A DNA stretch of 64,000 bases from Burkholderiales bacterium 39-55-53 (GTDB lineage: Bacteria > Pseudomonadota > Gammaproteobacteria > Burkholderiales > Burkholderiaceae_C), in contig NCJK01000007.1 in the NCBI GenBank assembly GCA_002282445.1, forward strand, positions 1 to 64,000, in the 5' to 3' direction. Under the pieces are notes generated by a model. That model saw nothing but the letters and a program-made list of their open reading frames with translations, did no database searches and was not told where the DNA came from. This document shows positions 27,930 through 36,267 of this stretch, piece after piece. A program made the translations under genes and the position numbers. How positions within the stretch are numbered: position 1 is the stretch's first letter; every line of letters begins with the position of its first letter.

Positions 27930-28712
27930 TTACATGCCTGTGCCACGGCGCACCAAGGCAAAGTACCAGCGATAGGGCAGCAAGCGCAGCAGCAGCAGCA
28001 TGCGCGTGAAACGCTTGGGGAAGTGGATGTGAAATTGGCCTTTGCGCCAACCGCTCAAAATTTCAGCAGCTGCTTTTTCAGGCGTGATGAGTGCGGGCAT
28101 GGGGAAATCGTTGTTGGCCACCAAGGGCGTTTCAACAAATCCAGGGTTGATCAGGCTCACGCCGATACCGTGGGGCGACACGTCGTAATACAAAGCCTCG
28201 GCCAAATTGATGAGCGCTGCTTTGGTCGGGCCGTAAGCCATGCTTCGAGGCAAACCACGAAAACCTGCCACGCTCGAGATAAAGCTGATGTGGCCGCGCT
28301 GCTGCGGCAGCAATTCAGGCAACACCGCATCCAACACACGCAGTGCGCCGGTGTAGTTGATATCCAAGTGGCGCAGCATCTCGCTCAGCGAATAGTCGGC
28401 CGCACGCATGGCTTGGTAGTAGCCCGCGCAGTACATGACCACATCCAAACCCTGCTGAGTTTTCACATAGCGGGCGGCTGTGGCAATGGCAGCCGTGTCG
28501 GCCACATCCAGCACCACGGCTTGTGCGCCGGGGTGGGCGTCTACAAACTGTTGCAGTAGTTCAGCATTGCGTGCCGATACCACCACCTGTGCGCCTGCGG
28601 CGTGCAGGGCTTTGGCAGTGGCCAAGCCAATGCCACTGGACGCGCCAATCAGCCACACGCTGCGGCCTTGCCAGTTGGTGATGGGGGTGTTCAGGGGTTT
28701 GAGCAAAGGCAT
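27930..28712 (-). CDS. SDR-family NAD(P)-dependent oxidoreductase
   Basis: This 260-residue classical short-chain dehydrogenase has the cofactor motif GASSGIG (about residues 23-29), the catalytic serine region SFISSVAG and the YxxxK motif in AYGPTKAAL. A basic amphipathic C-terminus (KRFTRMLLLLRLLPYRWYF) may hold it at the membrane. It lies 1 base after the DUF3833 gene and 9 before the NTF2 gene. SDRs of this kind recur in light- and singlet-oxygen-responsive lipid clusters; the substrate here is unknown. Confidence 0.92.
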   Translation of the reverse strand: MPLLKPLNTPITNWQGRSVWLIGASSGIGLATAKALHAAGAQVVVSARNAELLQQFVDAHPGAQAVVLDVADTAAIATAARYVKTQQGLDVVMYCAGYYQAMRAADYSLSEMLRHLDINYTGALRVLDAVLPELLPQQRGHISFISSVAGFRGLPRSMAYGPTKAALINLAEALYYDVSPHGIGVSLINPGFVETPLVANNDFPMPALITPEKAAAEILSGWRKGQFHIHFPKRFTRMLLLLRLLPYRWYFALVRRGTGM

Positions 28713-28713
28713 G

Positions 28714-29268
28714 TCAACCTCGGCGTGTGAATGACAGGGTGACGTCGCCCAAGTGCACGCCCCACTTGCTCATGCGGGCTTTGTTGAGCATGACACGGTC
28801 GTTCATCAAATACATCCAGTCGTCCATGCTCACATGCAGCACGCGGCCGTCCACGGGCAAGGCCAAGGTGTAGCCCCAACGAAACGCGTTGCCGCGTGTT
28901 TGGCCGGTGGCTGTGCCCACCACATCGCCCGCAGTGCCTTGGTACTGGCCATTGCCCAAGTGGGTGAGCTTCCAAATGCGGCGCTCTTGCGTGCCATCTG
29001 AATACACAAAGCTTTCATCCAGCACGCCTTGTTCGCCTTGCCATGTGCAAGTCATGTCCACGGTGAAACGTTTCACCACTTTGCCTTGGCGGTCGGTGAA
29101 GATGCCCCACGCATCCACCTTGCCGTTGAAATAGCTGCGCAAATCGAGCGAGGGTTTGTCTTGCGCGTAGTCGTCAATCGAGTGGCTGGCGCAGCCGCTC
29201 AAGCCCAAGGCAGCAATTGCGCCTACGCCTGTGGCGCTGCGGGTTAAGAGTTGTCGTCTATTCACCAT
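28714..29268 (-). CDS. DUF3833 lipoprotein
   Basis: This protein of about 184 residues has an N-terminal signal with twin arginines (VNRRQLLTRS) and a lipobox-like ALGLSGC, followed by a beta-rich DUF3833 domain (LDLRSYFNGKVDAWGIFTDRQ; WKLTHLGNGQYQGTAGDVVG). ATG 29268 is chosen because GGGAG lies upstream; it overlaps the MFS gene by 11 bases. DUF3833 has no assigned function but recurs beside CFA-like methyltransferases and SDRs. It is probably an envelope-anchored lipid-handling protein, which is inference. Confidence 0.88.
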   Translation of the reverse strand: MVNRRQLLTRSATGVGAIAALGLSGCASHSIDDYAQDKPSLDLRSYFNGKVDAWGIFTDRQGKVVKRFTVDMTCTWQGEQGVLDESFVYSDGTQERRIWKLTHLGNGQYQGTAGDVVGTATGQTRGNAFRWGYTLALPVDGRVLHVSMDDWMYLMNDRVMLNKARMSKWGVHLGDVTLSFTRRG

Positions 29269-30607
29269 GTGGTTTCTCCCAAAGTTCAACGCGAGCCGCC
29301 CATAAACGCCAAATGGCCAAGAGCTTCAACACGCAAGGTAATACGCCGTAGGCCACGCTCAAAGCCCACAGTCCAGCTTCGCTGCGTGTTCCCGCGCTGT
29401 AGCCAAACATTTGCAGCAGCGGCAATGCCAAACCAGCGGCCAAGGCTAAGTTGAGTTTGGTGGCCACTTGCCACCAGCCGAGGTAAGCACCCTCGGCTTG
29501 ACCGCTGTCACCACTGCGTTGAATCACACCCGTGAGCAGTGCACCAGGCACTACCAAATCAGCGCCTAAGGCTGCGCCTGACAACACGCAAATCGCTGCA
29601 AAGCCCCACAGGTCACCCGCGCCCAAACTCACCGCCCACATGAACACGGCCACGCTCAGCGCTTGCCCCACCAGCCAAGCACGTGCCAGGCCCACACCCT
29701 GCACCACGCGAAGCCACAGAGGCAGCGACACAGCGGCTGCTAAAAAATACGCGCCCAAATAAAGCGCTTCGGATCCTGCCGGCGCTTGCAACAAGTCTTG
29801 AATGAAAAACATCACCAAAGTGGCGGGGATAGCGCTGGCAATGCCGTTGAGCAAAAACACTTGCAGCAAGGCGCGGAATTTGGTTTGACGTAAGGGGCCT
29901 AGCCATGAGCCAGTGACAGCGTGAACAGATGAGGCTGTTATCGAAAGTTCGCTGTGTGCATGAGGTGCTGGCGCATTCACTTCACCGCTATGTGTGTGTG
30001 GCGCAAAGTTCGCAGCGCGGGCCCATAGCCACAAAGCGATGGCCATCAACACAGCAAACACACTCACCAGCCAATGCGCTTCCAGCACGGTAGGCAGCAC
30101 GCTGGCCAGCACCACACCGGCAAGCCCCAAGCCCTCGCGCCATGCGGTGATGCGGCTGCGTTGCACCGCACTGCCGCCTAAGCGCGTGCCCCAAGTTTGC
30201 AGCGTCAAATTCAACCCAGTAGCAGCTAAATACGCCAGCACCAAGCAGGGGGCGGCGGCCAACAACACAGCGTTGGCTGTGGGCTGTAACCCCATCAAGG
30301 CCAGCCAAACATCCGGCATCCACAAACCGGTAAAGCCCAGCGTCAGTGCCAAACTGAGTCCCAAGCTGATACGCCAAACGTGCGCTGTGCCACGCGCAAA
30401 CCAACGGTCGCATTGCTGGCCCAGCCATGGGTCGAGCACGGCATCCAAGGCCCTCACGGCCAACAGCAATGCGCCGATGCTGGCCAAAGAAACGCCCATC
30501 TGTGCGGCATAACGGTTGGGTAGCAACACGTACAAGGGCAAACTCACAAAGGCCAAAGGCAAGGCCATAGCGCTGAGCGCCCACAACGACGGTAGGGTGG
30601 GCTTCAT
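29258..30607 (-). CDS. MFS transporter (GPH-like)
   Basis: This 449-residue protein has about twelve membrane segments. The loop LDAVLDPWLGQQCDRWFARG resembles the GPH/MelB subfamily motif between helices 2 and 3. The substrate is unknown. It overlaps the chalcone-isomerase-like gene by 4 bases upstream and DUF3833 by 11 bases downstream, so it belongs to the LitR-linked operon. A lipid or lipid-precursor substrate would fit the context but is not shown. Confidence 0.88.
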   Translation of the reverse strand: MKPTLPSLWALSAMALPLAFVSLPLYVLLPNRYAAQMGVSLASIGALLLAVRALDAVLDPWLGQQCDRWFARGTAHVWRISLGLSLALTLGFTGLWMPDVWLALMGLQPTANAVLLAAAPCLVLAYLAATGLNLTLQTWGTRLGGSAVQRSRITAWREGLGLAGVVLASVLPTVLEAHWLVSVFAVLMAIALWLWARAANFAPHTHSGEVNAPAPHAHSELSITASSVHAVTGSWLGPLRQTKFRALLQVFLLNGIASAIPATLVMFFIQDLLQAPAGSEALYLGAYFLAAAVSLPLWLRVVQGVGLARAWLVGQALSVAVFMWAVSLGAGDLWGFAAICVLSGAALGADLVVPGALLTGVIQRSGDSGQAEGAYLGWWQVATKLNLALAAGLALPLLQMFGYSAGTRSEAGLWALSVAYGVLPCVLKLLAIWRLWAARVELWEKPHGE

Positions 30608-31203
30608 GGTTGCGCGCCGGCCAGCAATTGCTGACGGAGCTGGCGCTGCGATGTTTCAGGGGCCAACCAGATGCCAAAAAAGCGCTGGGCCAAGTCGAGA
30701 TCGGTCACCTCGCCCAACAGGCGGTCTTGGTGCAAGAGCTGCATGCCTTTGTCGGGGGTGTAGATGCCGGTCAGGCGTTCACCGCTGCGCACATTGGGAA
30801 TCAGCGACTGCAGCACGCCAGCCCAAGTTTGTTTTTGGGCGGCACTCAAGGCGCGCTGGCCATGCATTTCGTCGATCGATCGCTGCGCAATGTCTGCGCC
30901 TTTGAAATCGCGCAGGTAGCGCAGCTCTAGCACCAGGCTTTGCTTGGCCCAGTCCTGCGGCGAAAACGCCGTGCTACCCCACAGGCTGGCGTCGTACACC
31001 TCAAAGCCCCAATAGGTGAACCGGTGCTGGCCAATCAAGCGCGGTGTGCCACGAAAGAAGGTACGTACAGCGCTAGGTGCTGCGGCTGAGTTCGACTTTG
31101 TATTCTCTTGAAGGTTGGCATGTGCCGTGGCCGTGAGGCCGCCAGCACAGCACACCAGCGCCGCACGCATCATTTGGGTCAATGCTGTGCGGCGTGTGGT
31201 CAT
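30604..31203 (-). CDS. Chalcone-isomerase-like exported protein
   Basis: This 199-residue protein has an N-terminal export signal with twin arginines (TTRRTALTQ, hydrophobic to about residue 29). The bacterial chalcone-isomerase-like domain includes GQHRFTYWGFEVYDASLWG and LVLELRYLRDFKGADIAQRSIDEM. Bacterial members are not known to isomerise flavonoids and may bind fatty acids, as plant FAP proteins do. It overlaps the genes on both sides by 4 bases. Confidence 0.87.
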   Translation of the reverse strand: MTTRRTALTQMMRAALVCCAGGLTATAHANLQENTKSNSAAAPSAVRTFFRGTPRLIGQHRFTYWGFEVYDASLWGSTAFSPQDWAKQSLVLELRYLRDFKGADIAQRSIDEMHGQRALSAAQKQTWAGVLQSLIPNVRSGERLTGIYTPDKGMQLLHQDRLLGEVTDLDLAQRFFGIWLAPETSQRQLRQQLLAGAQP

Positions 31204-32429
31204 GGTTTGACCAAGGTGAACTGCATCACATCGGTGTTGTGCTGCTCAAACGCGGCTTCGCAGTAAGCGAGGTAGAACTCCCAAATGCGTATGAAGCGTT
31301 CGTCAAATCCCAGCTGCAACACCTGCGCTTTGTCCGCCATGAACTGGTGACGCCAGCGGCGCAAGGTCTCGGCGTAGTCCAAACCAAATGCCAACTCGTC
31401 GACCACCTTCAGGCCTGCGCGCTCTGCATGTGCGCGGAACTCGCGTGGGCAAGGCAAGCAGCCGCCGGGGAAGATGTATTGCTGAATGAAGTCGGTGCTC
31501 TTCACATAGCGGTCAAACAAGCTGTCGTCGATGGTGATGGTTTGCACACAGGCTTTGCCACCTGATTTGAGCAAGCGCGCCACGCTCTGAAAGTAAGTTT
31601 CCCAATATTCTTGGCCTACAGCTTCGAGCATTTCGATGGAACAAATCGCGTCGTAAGGGCCATCGTCAATGTCGCGGTAGTCTTGCAGGCGCAGGTTGCT
31701 GGTGGCGGCCAAACCTTGGGTTTGCATGCGTTGGTTGGCGAAGGCCAGTTGCTCGTGGCTCAAGGTCACGCCGCTCATGTGCGCGCCAAATTCTTTTCCA
31801 CCCAGCTCGGCCAATGCGCCCCAGCCGCAGCCAATTTCAAGAATGCGGTCACCCGCTTTGGCGTCGACCATGCGCAGTGCGCGGCGCACTTTGGCGGTTT
31901 GCGCTTGTGCCATGGGCTGCGTGCGGTCGTTGTCAAACCAAGCCGACGAATAGTTCATCGTGGGGTCTAGCCACAACTCATAAAACGCGTTGCCCAAGTC
32001 GTAATGCGCGTGGATGTTTTTCTTGCTGTTGCTGCGCGTGTTGCGATGCAACAAATGGCGCACACGGTAAAACAAGCGGCCCAACCAGCTGCCAAAAATG
32101 AGCTCGTCCATGTCGCGGCGATTCGCCACCAAGAGTTGCAGCAACTCGGCCAAGTTGTTGGTGGTCCACTCGCCCGCGATGTAGCTTTCTGCAAAGCCGA
32201 TGTCGCCCGATTTCATGGCTTGTGTCAACGGCGCATAGCTGTGCAAATGCAAAGTGGCATTGAGCCCTTCACCGTTGGCAGAGCCAAACTGTTCCACGCG
32301 CCCATCGGGCCATTGGACATGCAGTGTGCCGTGCTGCAAGCGTTGCAGCAGGCTGACCACGCGTCGCGCAGCGGCCGGCATGGCTTGGGTGGATGAGATA
32401 ACGGGGGCCGAGGTCGTGGTGGGGTTCAT
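31200..32429 (-). CDS. Cyclopropane-fatty-acid-synthase-like SAM methyltransferase
   Basis: This 409-residue protein has an N-terminal lipid-binding region (GDIGFAESYIAGEW) and a methyltransferase domain with SAM motif ILEIGCGWGALAELGG. SIEMLEAVGQEYW and FIQQYIFPGGCLP are typical of the CFA synthase family, which adds a methyl or methylene group to unsaturated acyl chains of membrane phospholipids. In Rhodobacter, related enzymes in singlet-oxygen-induced clusters methylate acyl chains on the way to furan fatty acids. Here the DUF1365, FAD-oxidoreductase and SDR neighbours suggest more than simple cyclopropanation. It overlaps the chalcone-isomerase-like gene by 4 bases. Confidence 0.93.
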   Translation of the reverse strand: MNPTTTSAPVISSTQAMPAAARRVVSLLQRLQHGTLHVQWPDGRVEQFGSANGEGLNATLHLHSYAPLTQAMKSGDIGFAESYIAGEWTTNNLAELLQLLVANRRDMDELIFGSWLGRLFYRVRHLLHRNTRSNSKKNIHAHYDLGNAFYELWLDPTMNYSSAWFDNDRTQPMAQAQTAKVRRALRMVDAKAGDRILEIGCGWGALAELGGKEFGAHMSGVTLSHEQLAFANQRMQTQGLAATSNLRLQDYRDIDDGPYDAICSIEMLEAVGQEYWETYFQSVARLLKSGGKACVQTITIDDSLFDRYVKSTDFIQQYIFPGGCLPCPREFRAHAERAGLKVVDELAFGLDYAETLRRWRHQFMADKAQVLQLGFDERFIRIWEFYLAYCEAAFEQHNTDVMQFTLVKP

Positions 32430-32448
32430 GGCTGTGCTTCTCTTTAGG

Positions 32449-33285
32449 TCAACGGGTCACAAAGTCTTGTGGCGGGGTGGGCTTGGTGAAAAACGGCACG
32501 CGTTTGAGCCACAGCTTCAACGCTTGCCAGTGGATGCGTGCCATCACCATCAGCGTCATCAGCGGGTAGCCCCACAGGGCGTGTCTTAGTTCTTTGCGCG
32601 TGATGGGTTTGAGCAGGCCGCTCACGCTGGTTTCAATCAGTGGGCCGTCAGCATCGTCGTGGTCCACGCGGGCCACGGTGTGGTCCGCCGTGCGCATGAA
32701 TCGAAAGCGGTAATCGCCCTGCACTTCGCAAAACGGCGACACGTGAAACACTTTGCTGGCGCGTTGCTCCACGCCGTACTGTGGGTTTTCTAGCAAGTAG
32801 CAATGGCGCTCGCCAAAGGTGTTGTTCACCTCCACCACGATGGCGCGCAAGCTGTTGTCTGCCGCATGGCAATACCAAAAGCTCACGGGCTTGAAGGTGT
32901 AGCCCAGCACGCGGGGGTAGCAATGCAGCCACGTCTCGCCTGTGGCATCCACAATGCCTTCGCTGTGCAGCAATTCATCGAGCCAAGCCAGTGCACCGCC
33001 AGTCTCAGCGCCGCGCCCATCGCCATGGTCAACATCGTGAAAACTGATCGCACCTGCTCTGTTGATCGGCAACGCGGCATCGCCTGTGATTTTTAGGGTG
33101 CGCATAGGCAGCAACAGAAAGAAGGTGCTGTAGTTGAACGCGTGTACCTTGGGTCGATGGCGCATGTGACGCACTTGACCAAACCCAATCATCGCTTGCG
33201 GTGTTTCAGCAGGCAGCGAACTGGGTGCTGAAAAAGGCAAGGTCTGGGTGGTTGAGGTGGTGCTGGGCGTCATGAGCTGCATCAT
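32449..33285 (-). CDS. DUF1365 protein
   Basis: This 278-residue protein has FGQVRHMRHRPKVHAFNYSTFFLLLPM near its start and YPRVLGYTFKPVSFWYCH, NTFGERHCYLL and KVFHVSPFCEVQGDYRF, all hallmarks of DUF1365. The family is nearly always beside a CFA-synthase-like and an FAD amine-oxidase-like gene, as here, but has no proven reaction. Conserved His residues hint at metal or heme binding. It overlaps the FAD enzyme gene by 4 bases (TGATG) and precedes the methyltransferase by 19. Confidence 0.93.
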   Translation of the reverse strand: MMQLMTPSTTSTTQTLPFSAPSSLPAETPQAMIGFGQVRHMRHRPKVHAFNYSTFFLLLPMRTLKITGDAALPINRAGAISFHDVDHGDGRGAETGGALAWLDELLHSEGIVDATGETWLHCYPRVLGYTFKPVSFWYCHAADNSLRAIVVEVNNTFGERHCYLLENPQYGVEQRASKVFHVSPFCEVQGDYRFRFMRTADHTVARVDHDDADGPLIETSVSGLLKPITRKELRHALWGYPLMTLMVMARIHWQALKLWLKRVPFFTKPTPPQDFVTR

Positions 33286-34571
33286 CCCAAACTGGCCAGT
33301 AAGTTCTGTGCGGCAGCGCGCCCAGCTTTGAAACCATCTTCATGAAAGCCGTAGCCCATCCAAGCGCCGGCAAACCACGTGTGTTGTTGGCCCTGCAGCT
33401 GGGGCATGCGGCTTTGCGCTTGAATGGCGGGCAGGTCAAACACAGGGTGTGCGTATTCGTATTCACCAATCACATGAGCAGGGTCAATCTCACGCACGGG
33501 GTTGAGCGACACGATCACATCTTGGCTAAAAGGCAGCGGCTGCAACAAGTTGAGCCAATAGTGCAGGCACACGCGGGTGGACTCGGTGCTGTCGTGTGCG
33601 GCGCGCTCGTAGTTCCAAGCGGCCCACGCGAGCTTTTTCTTGGGCATCACCGAGGTGTCAGTGTGCAGCACGGCGCGGTTAGGGTGGTAGCGAATCGCGC
33701 TCAGAGTGGCTTGCTCTTGCGCGGTGGGTTCGGCCAACATGGCCAGAGATTGATCAGCGTGGCTGGCCAAAATCACTTTGTCAAAGCGCTCTGCGCCTTG
33801 GTGGGTTTGCAAGGTCACGCTGTGGGCATCGCGCTCAATCTTGATGACAGGGGTGTTGAGGCGTTTGTCTGGAATGCGAGCCAAGATTTTTTCAACATAG
33901 TGGCGCGCGCCACCCGCCACGGTGTACCACTGGGGCCGGTTGTTCACTTGAATCAGACCGTGGTTGTGACAAAACCGAATCATGGTGGCCACAGGGAACT
34001 TCAGCATTTGGTCGGTGGGGCAGCTCCAAATGCAGCCCAGCATGGGAAGCAAATACCAATCGCGAAACGCGTCGCTGAATTTGTGCGAGAACAAAAAGCC
34101 ACTCAAAGGCTGCGCCAGTTCGTGGTCTTGGTTGCGCTCAGCCAATTCAGTGGCCAGCGTGTTGAAGCGAATCACATCGCGCAGCATGAACAAGAAGCTG
34201 GGCTTGAACAGGTTGCTGCGTTGGGCAAACACAGTGTTCAGGTTCGCGCCGTTCCATTCCAAAGCACCTTGGCCGTTTTTGTGCGGCACTTGCACTGAGA
34301 ACGACATGTCGGATTTGACCGTGGTCACATCCAATTCTTCAAACAGTGCAATCAGCCCTGGATAGGTGCGCTCGTTGTAGACCAAGAAGCCGGTGTCCAC
34401 ACCATGTGTTTGCACGCCCGTAGGCGTGGGCAAAGTCACGTCCACTGTGTGGGTGTGACCGCCGAAATAGTCACCCGCTTCAAACAGTGTGATCTCGGCT
34501 TTGCTGTGCAAATGGTGTGCGGCTGAGAGACCCGAAATACCGGAGCCAACGATGGCGATGCGTGGCTTCAT
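33282..34571 (-). CDS. FAD-dependent amine-oxidase-like oxidoreductase
   Basis: This 429-residue protein has an N-terminal dinucleotide-binding motif IAIVGSGISGLSAAHHL followed by FEAGDYFGGHTHTVDV. The C-terminal FAD motif includes WFAGAWMGYGFHEDGFKAG. It belongs to the predicted NAD/FAD-binding group that sits with DUF1365 and CFA-like methyltransferases. By analogy with UfaD-type enzymes of Rhodobacter it may desaturate methylated acyl chains, which is inference. It overlaps the peroxidase and DUF1365 genes by 4 bases each. Confidence 0.92.
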   Translation of the reverse strand: MKPRIAIVGSGISGLSAAHHLHSKAEITLFEAGDYFGGHTHTVDVTLPTPTGVQTHGVDTGFLVYNERTYPGLIALFEELDVTTVKSDMSFSVQVPHKNGQGALEWNGANLNTVFAQRSNLFKPSFLFMLRDVIRFNTLATELAERNQDHELAQPLSGFLFSHKFSDAFRDWYLLPMLGCIWSCPTDQMLKFPVATMIRFCHNHGLIQVNNRPQWYTVAGGARHYVEKILARIPDKRLNTPVIKIERDAHSVTLQTHQGAERFDKVILASHADQSLAMLAEPTAQEQATLSAIRYHPNRAVLHTDTSVMPKKKLAWAAWNYERAAHDSTESTRVCLHYWLNLLQPLPFSQDVIVSLNPVREIDPAHVIGEYEYAHPVFDLPAIQAQSRMPQLQGQQHTWFAGAWMGYGFHEDGFKAGRAAAQNLLASLG

Positions 34572-35152
34572 TGCACAGCACCTTTCATGGCCAGTTGTTT
34601 TTCAATCTCTTGAACAAAGCTTTTGTCTTGTGGGCCTGTCATGCTGCTGAAGCTCTTGATGTCTTTGCCATCGCGACCGATGACATATTTGTAAAAGTTC
34701 CACCTGGGCGTAGTGCCCGTTTGTTGTGCCAATTGTTTGAACAGGGGCAGTGCGTCAGCGCCCTTGACTGTGGTTTTCACAAACATAGGGAATTTCACAC
34801 CAAAGGTGTTTTCGCAAAAGTCGGCGATCTTGGCATTGCTCTCAGGCTCTTGTGAAAAGTCGTTACTCGGAAAACCCAACACCACCAAGCCACGGTCTTT
34901 GTATTTGGCGTGCAAGGCTTCGAGTCCTTTGTACTGCGTGGTAAAGCCGCAAAAGCTGGCCGTGTTGACCACCACCACGACTTGGCCGGAATACTGACAC
35001 AGGTTTTGAGGTTTTTCGTCTTGCAATCGAGCCACGGTGTGCTGAAGCACCTTTGGGCAGGCGGTGGCGCTGGCAGGCGCTTCTTGAGCGCTTTGGGCAG
35101 CACTTGCGCTAACAAGCAAATAAGCCGCAATGAAAAGAAAACGAGAAATCAC
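34568..35152 (-). CDS. Exported glutathione peroxidase, first gene of LitR operon
   Basis: This protein of about 194 residues starts with GTG at 35152, preceded by AAGGG with 7-base spacing. A Sec signal peptide (ISRFLFIAAYLLVSASAAQS) leads into a glutathione-peroxidase fold. The peroxidatic cysteine is in NTASFCGFTTQYKGLE; the Gln-containing FPSNDFSQEP and the WNFYKYVIGRDG region complete the active site. It is a cysteine enzyme, probably thioredoxin-dependent, for lipid or organic hydroperoxides in the periplasm. A longer reading to 35332 lacks family similarity and would run through the promoter. It heads the nine-gene operon and overlaps the FAD enzyme gene by 4 bases. Confidence 0.9.
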   Translation of the reverse strand: MISRFLFIAAYLLVSASAAQSAQEAPASATACPKVLQHTVARLQDEKPQNLCQYSGQVVVVVNTASFCGFTTQYKGLEALHAKYKDRGLVVLGFPSNDFSQEPESNAKIADFCENTFGVKFPMFVKTTVKGADALPLFKQLAQQTGTTPRWNFYKYVIGRDGKDIKSFSSMTGPQDKSFVQEIEKQLAMKGAVQ

Positions 35153-35179
35153 AACATGGCCCTTCTGTAATAGTGGACA

Positions 35180-35208
35180 ATCATGGCTTAGTATTGCACT
35201 TCTGTCTA
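35180..35208 (-). promoter_or_regulatory. Predicted promoter of the nine-gene operon
   Basis: Read on the minus strand, TAGACA (-35, 35208-35203) and CATGAT (-10, 35185-35180) are separated by 17 bases. Transcription would start near 35173, about 20 bases before the GTG start of the peroxidase gene. The -35 lies inside the inverted repeat at 35201-35215. Confidence 0.5.
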
Positions 35209-35215
35209 GGACAGA
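35201..35215. promoter_or_regulatory. Inverted repeat, candidate LitR operator
   Basis: TCTGTC (35201-35206) and GACAGA (35210-35215) flank TAG in the interval between the divergent regulator and the operon. It covers the operon's predicted -35 hexamer, the right position for dark repression by a CarH/LitR-type protein. Confidence 0.55.
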
Positions 35216-35252
35216 TGCATTCTCCATGTTCAAAGACAGGGGATTTCTATTC

Positions 35253-36224
35253 ATGAACTCACGTGATGACCACTCACAGATGACGCTTTCCATCGCTGCT
35301 GTCGAGCGCGACACGGGAATTGGCAAAGACACACTCCGCGTGTGGGAGCGCCGCTATGGCTTTCCCACCCCCGGCCGTGATGCCAATGACGAGCGTATTT
35401 ATCCGATGGCGCAAGTCGAAAAATTGCGTGTCATCAAGCGTTTGATGGATCAAGGGCATCGGCCAGGCCGCATCGTGGCCTTGAGCATCGATGCCTTGCA
35501 GCACCTCAGCCGTGGAGAGGCCACGCTGCAAGCGGGACATACGGAACACGGCGCACACGACCGTGAAGACTTACTGGCCTACATTGCCATGCTGCAAATG
35601 CAAGACCATGAGGGCATTCGCCGCGAGTTGTTGAAAACCTTGTCACAAAACGGGCTGCAACACTTTGTGACCCAGGTGGTTGCCCCACTCACGTTCATGG
35701 TGGGCGATGCATGGGCGCGCGGCGATTTGGCCGTGCATGAAGAGCATCTGTACACCGAGTGCGTGGGTGCTTTGATGCGTCAAGCCATTGTGTCAATTCC
35801 CAAGCCTTCGGGCGGTGGCGAACCTGCCGTTTTACTGACTACTTTCCCACAAGAAGCCCATGGTTTGGGCTTGCTGATGGTGGAGAGTTTGTTGACGCTG
35901 CAAGGTTGCCGTTGCGTATCGTTGGGTACTCAAACACCGGTGCGTGACATTGCCCAAGCCGCAATGGCCCATGCCGCCGATGTGGTGGCGTTGAGCTTTA
36001 GCGTCAACATGAACCCCAACCATGTGGTGGATGGTTTGATGGAGTTGAACCTCTTGCTACCCGACTCGGTTGAAGTCTGGGTGGGTGGCGGAGCGCCTGC
36101 TTTGCGTCGTCGCCAAATTGAGCGCGTGATGGTGATGCACGACCTGAACTCCATCGCCGAAGCCGTGAACCACTGGCGTCGCCAAAAAATCAAATCTGAA
36201 AACAAGGCCGACGGCTGGTCTTGA
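35253..36224 (+). CDS. litR: LitR/CarH-type MerR regulator with cobalamin photosensory domain
   Basis: This 323-residue protein has an N-terminal MerR winged helix (LSIAAVERDTGIGKDTLRVW, then ERRYGFPTPGRDANDERIY), a four-helix cap domain and a C-terminal B12-binding domain. The cap contains Trp154 and Glu164-His165 in the W-x9-EH motif. The B12 domain contains EAHGLG (E-x-H-x-x-G) with His203 as the likely lower cobalt ligand. These are the diagnostic residues of adenosylcobalamin photoreceptors that bind DNA in the dark and release it in light. ATG 35253 has AGGGGA 9 bases upstream; longer in-frame starts (35130, 35226) lack this. It diverges from the nine-gene operon across 100 bases. Confidence 0.9.
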   Translation: MNSRDDHSQMTLSIAAVERDTGIGKDTLRVWERRYGFPTPGRDANDERIYPMAQVEKLRVIKRLMDQGHRPGRIVALSIDALQHLSRGEATLQAGHTEHGAHDREDLLAYIAMLQMQDHEGIRRELLKTLSQNGLQHFVTQVVAPLTFMVGDAWARGDLAVHEEHLYTECVGALMRQAIVSIPKPSGGGEPAVLLTTFPQEAHGLGLLMVESLLTLQGCRCVSLGTQTPVRDIAQAAMAHAADVVALSFSVNMNPNHVVDGLMELNLLLPDSVEVWVGGGAPALRRRQIERVMVMHDLNSIAEAVNHWRRQKIKSENKADGWS

Positions 36225-36252
36225 TCTTTCAGGTGTTCGGCGTGGTGCGGCC

Positions 36253-36258
36253 TAGAAT
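36253..36258 (+). promoter_or_regulatory. -10-like hexamer just before rfaE2
   Basis: TAGAAT matches the -10 consensus at 5 of 6 positions and lies 9 bases before the rfaE2 start codon. No -35 is apparent. If real, the leader is only a few bases long. Confidence 0.35.
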
Positions 36259-36267
36259 TGGCGCACC

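Noticed and set aside
33342..34298. Plus-strand open frame of 318 codons opposite the FAD oxidoreductase gene
   Set aside because: It is an antisense shadow of the real gene with no recognisable domain or ribosome site.
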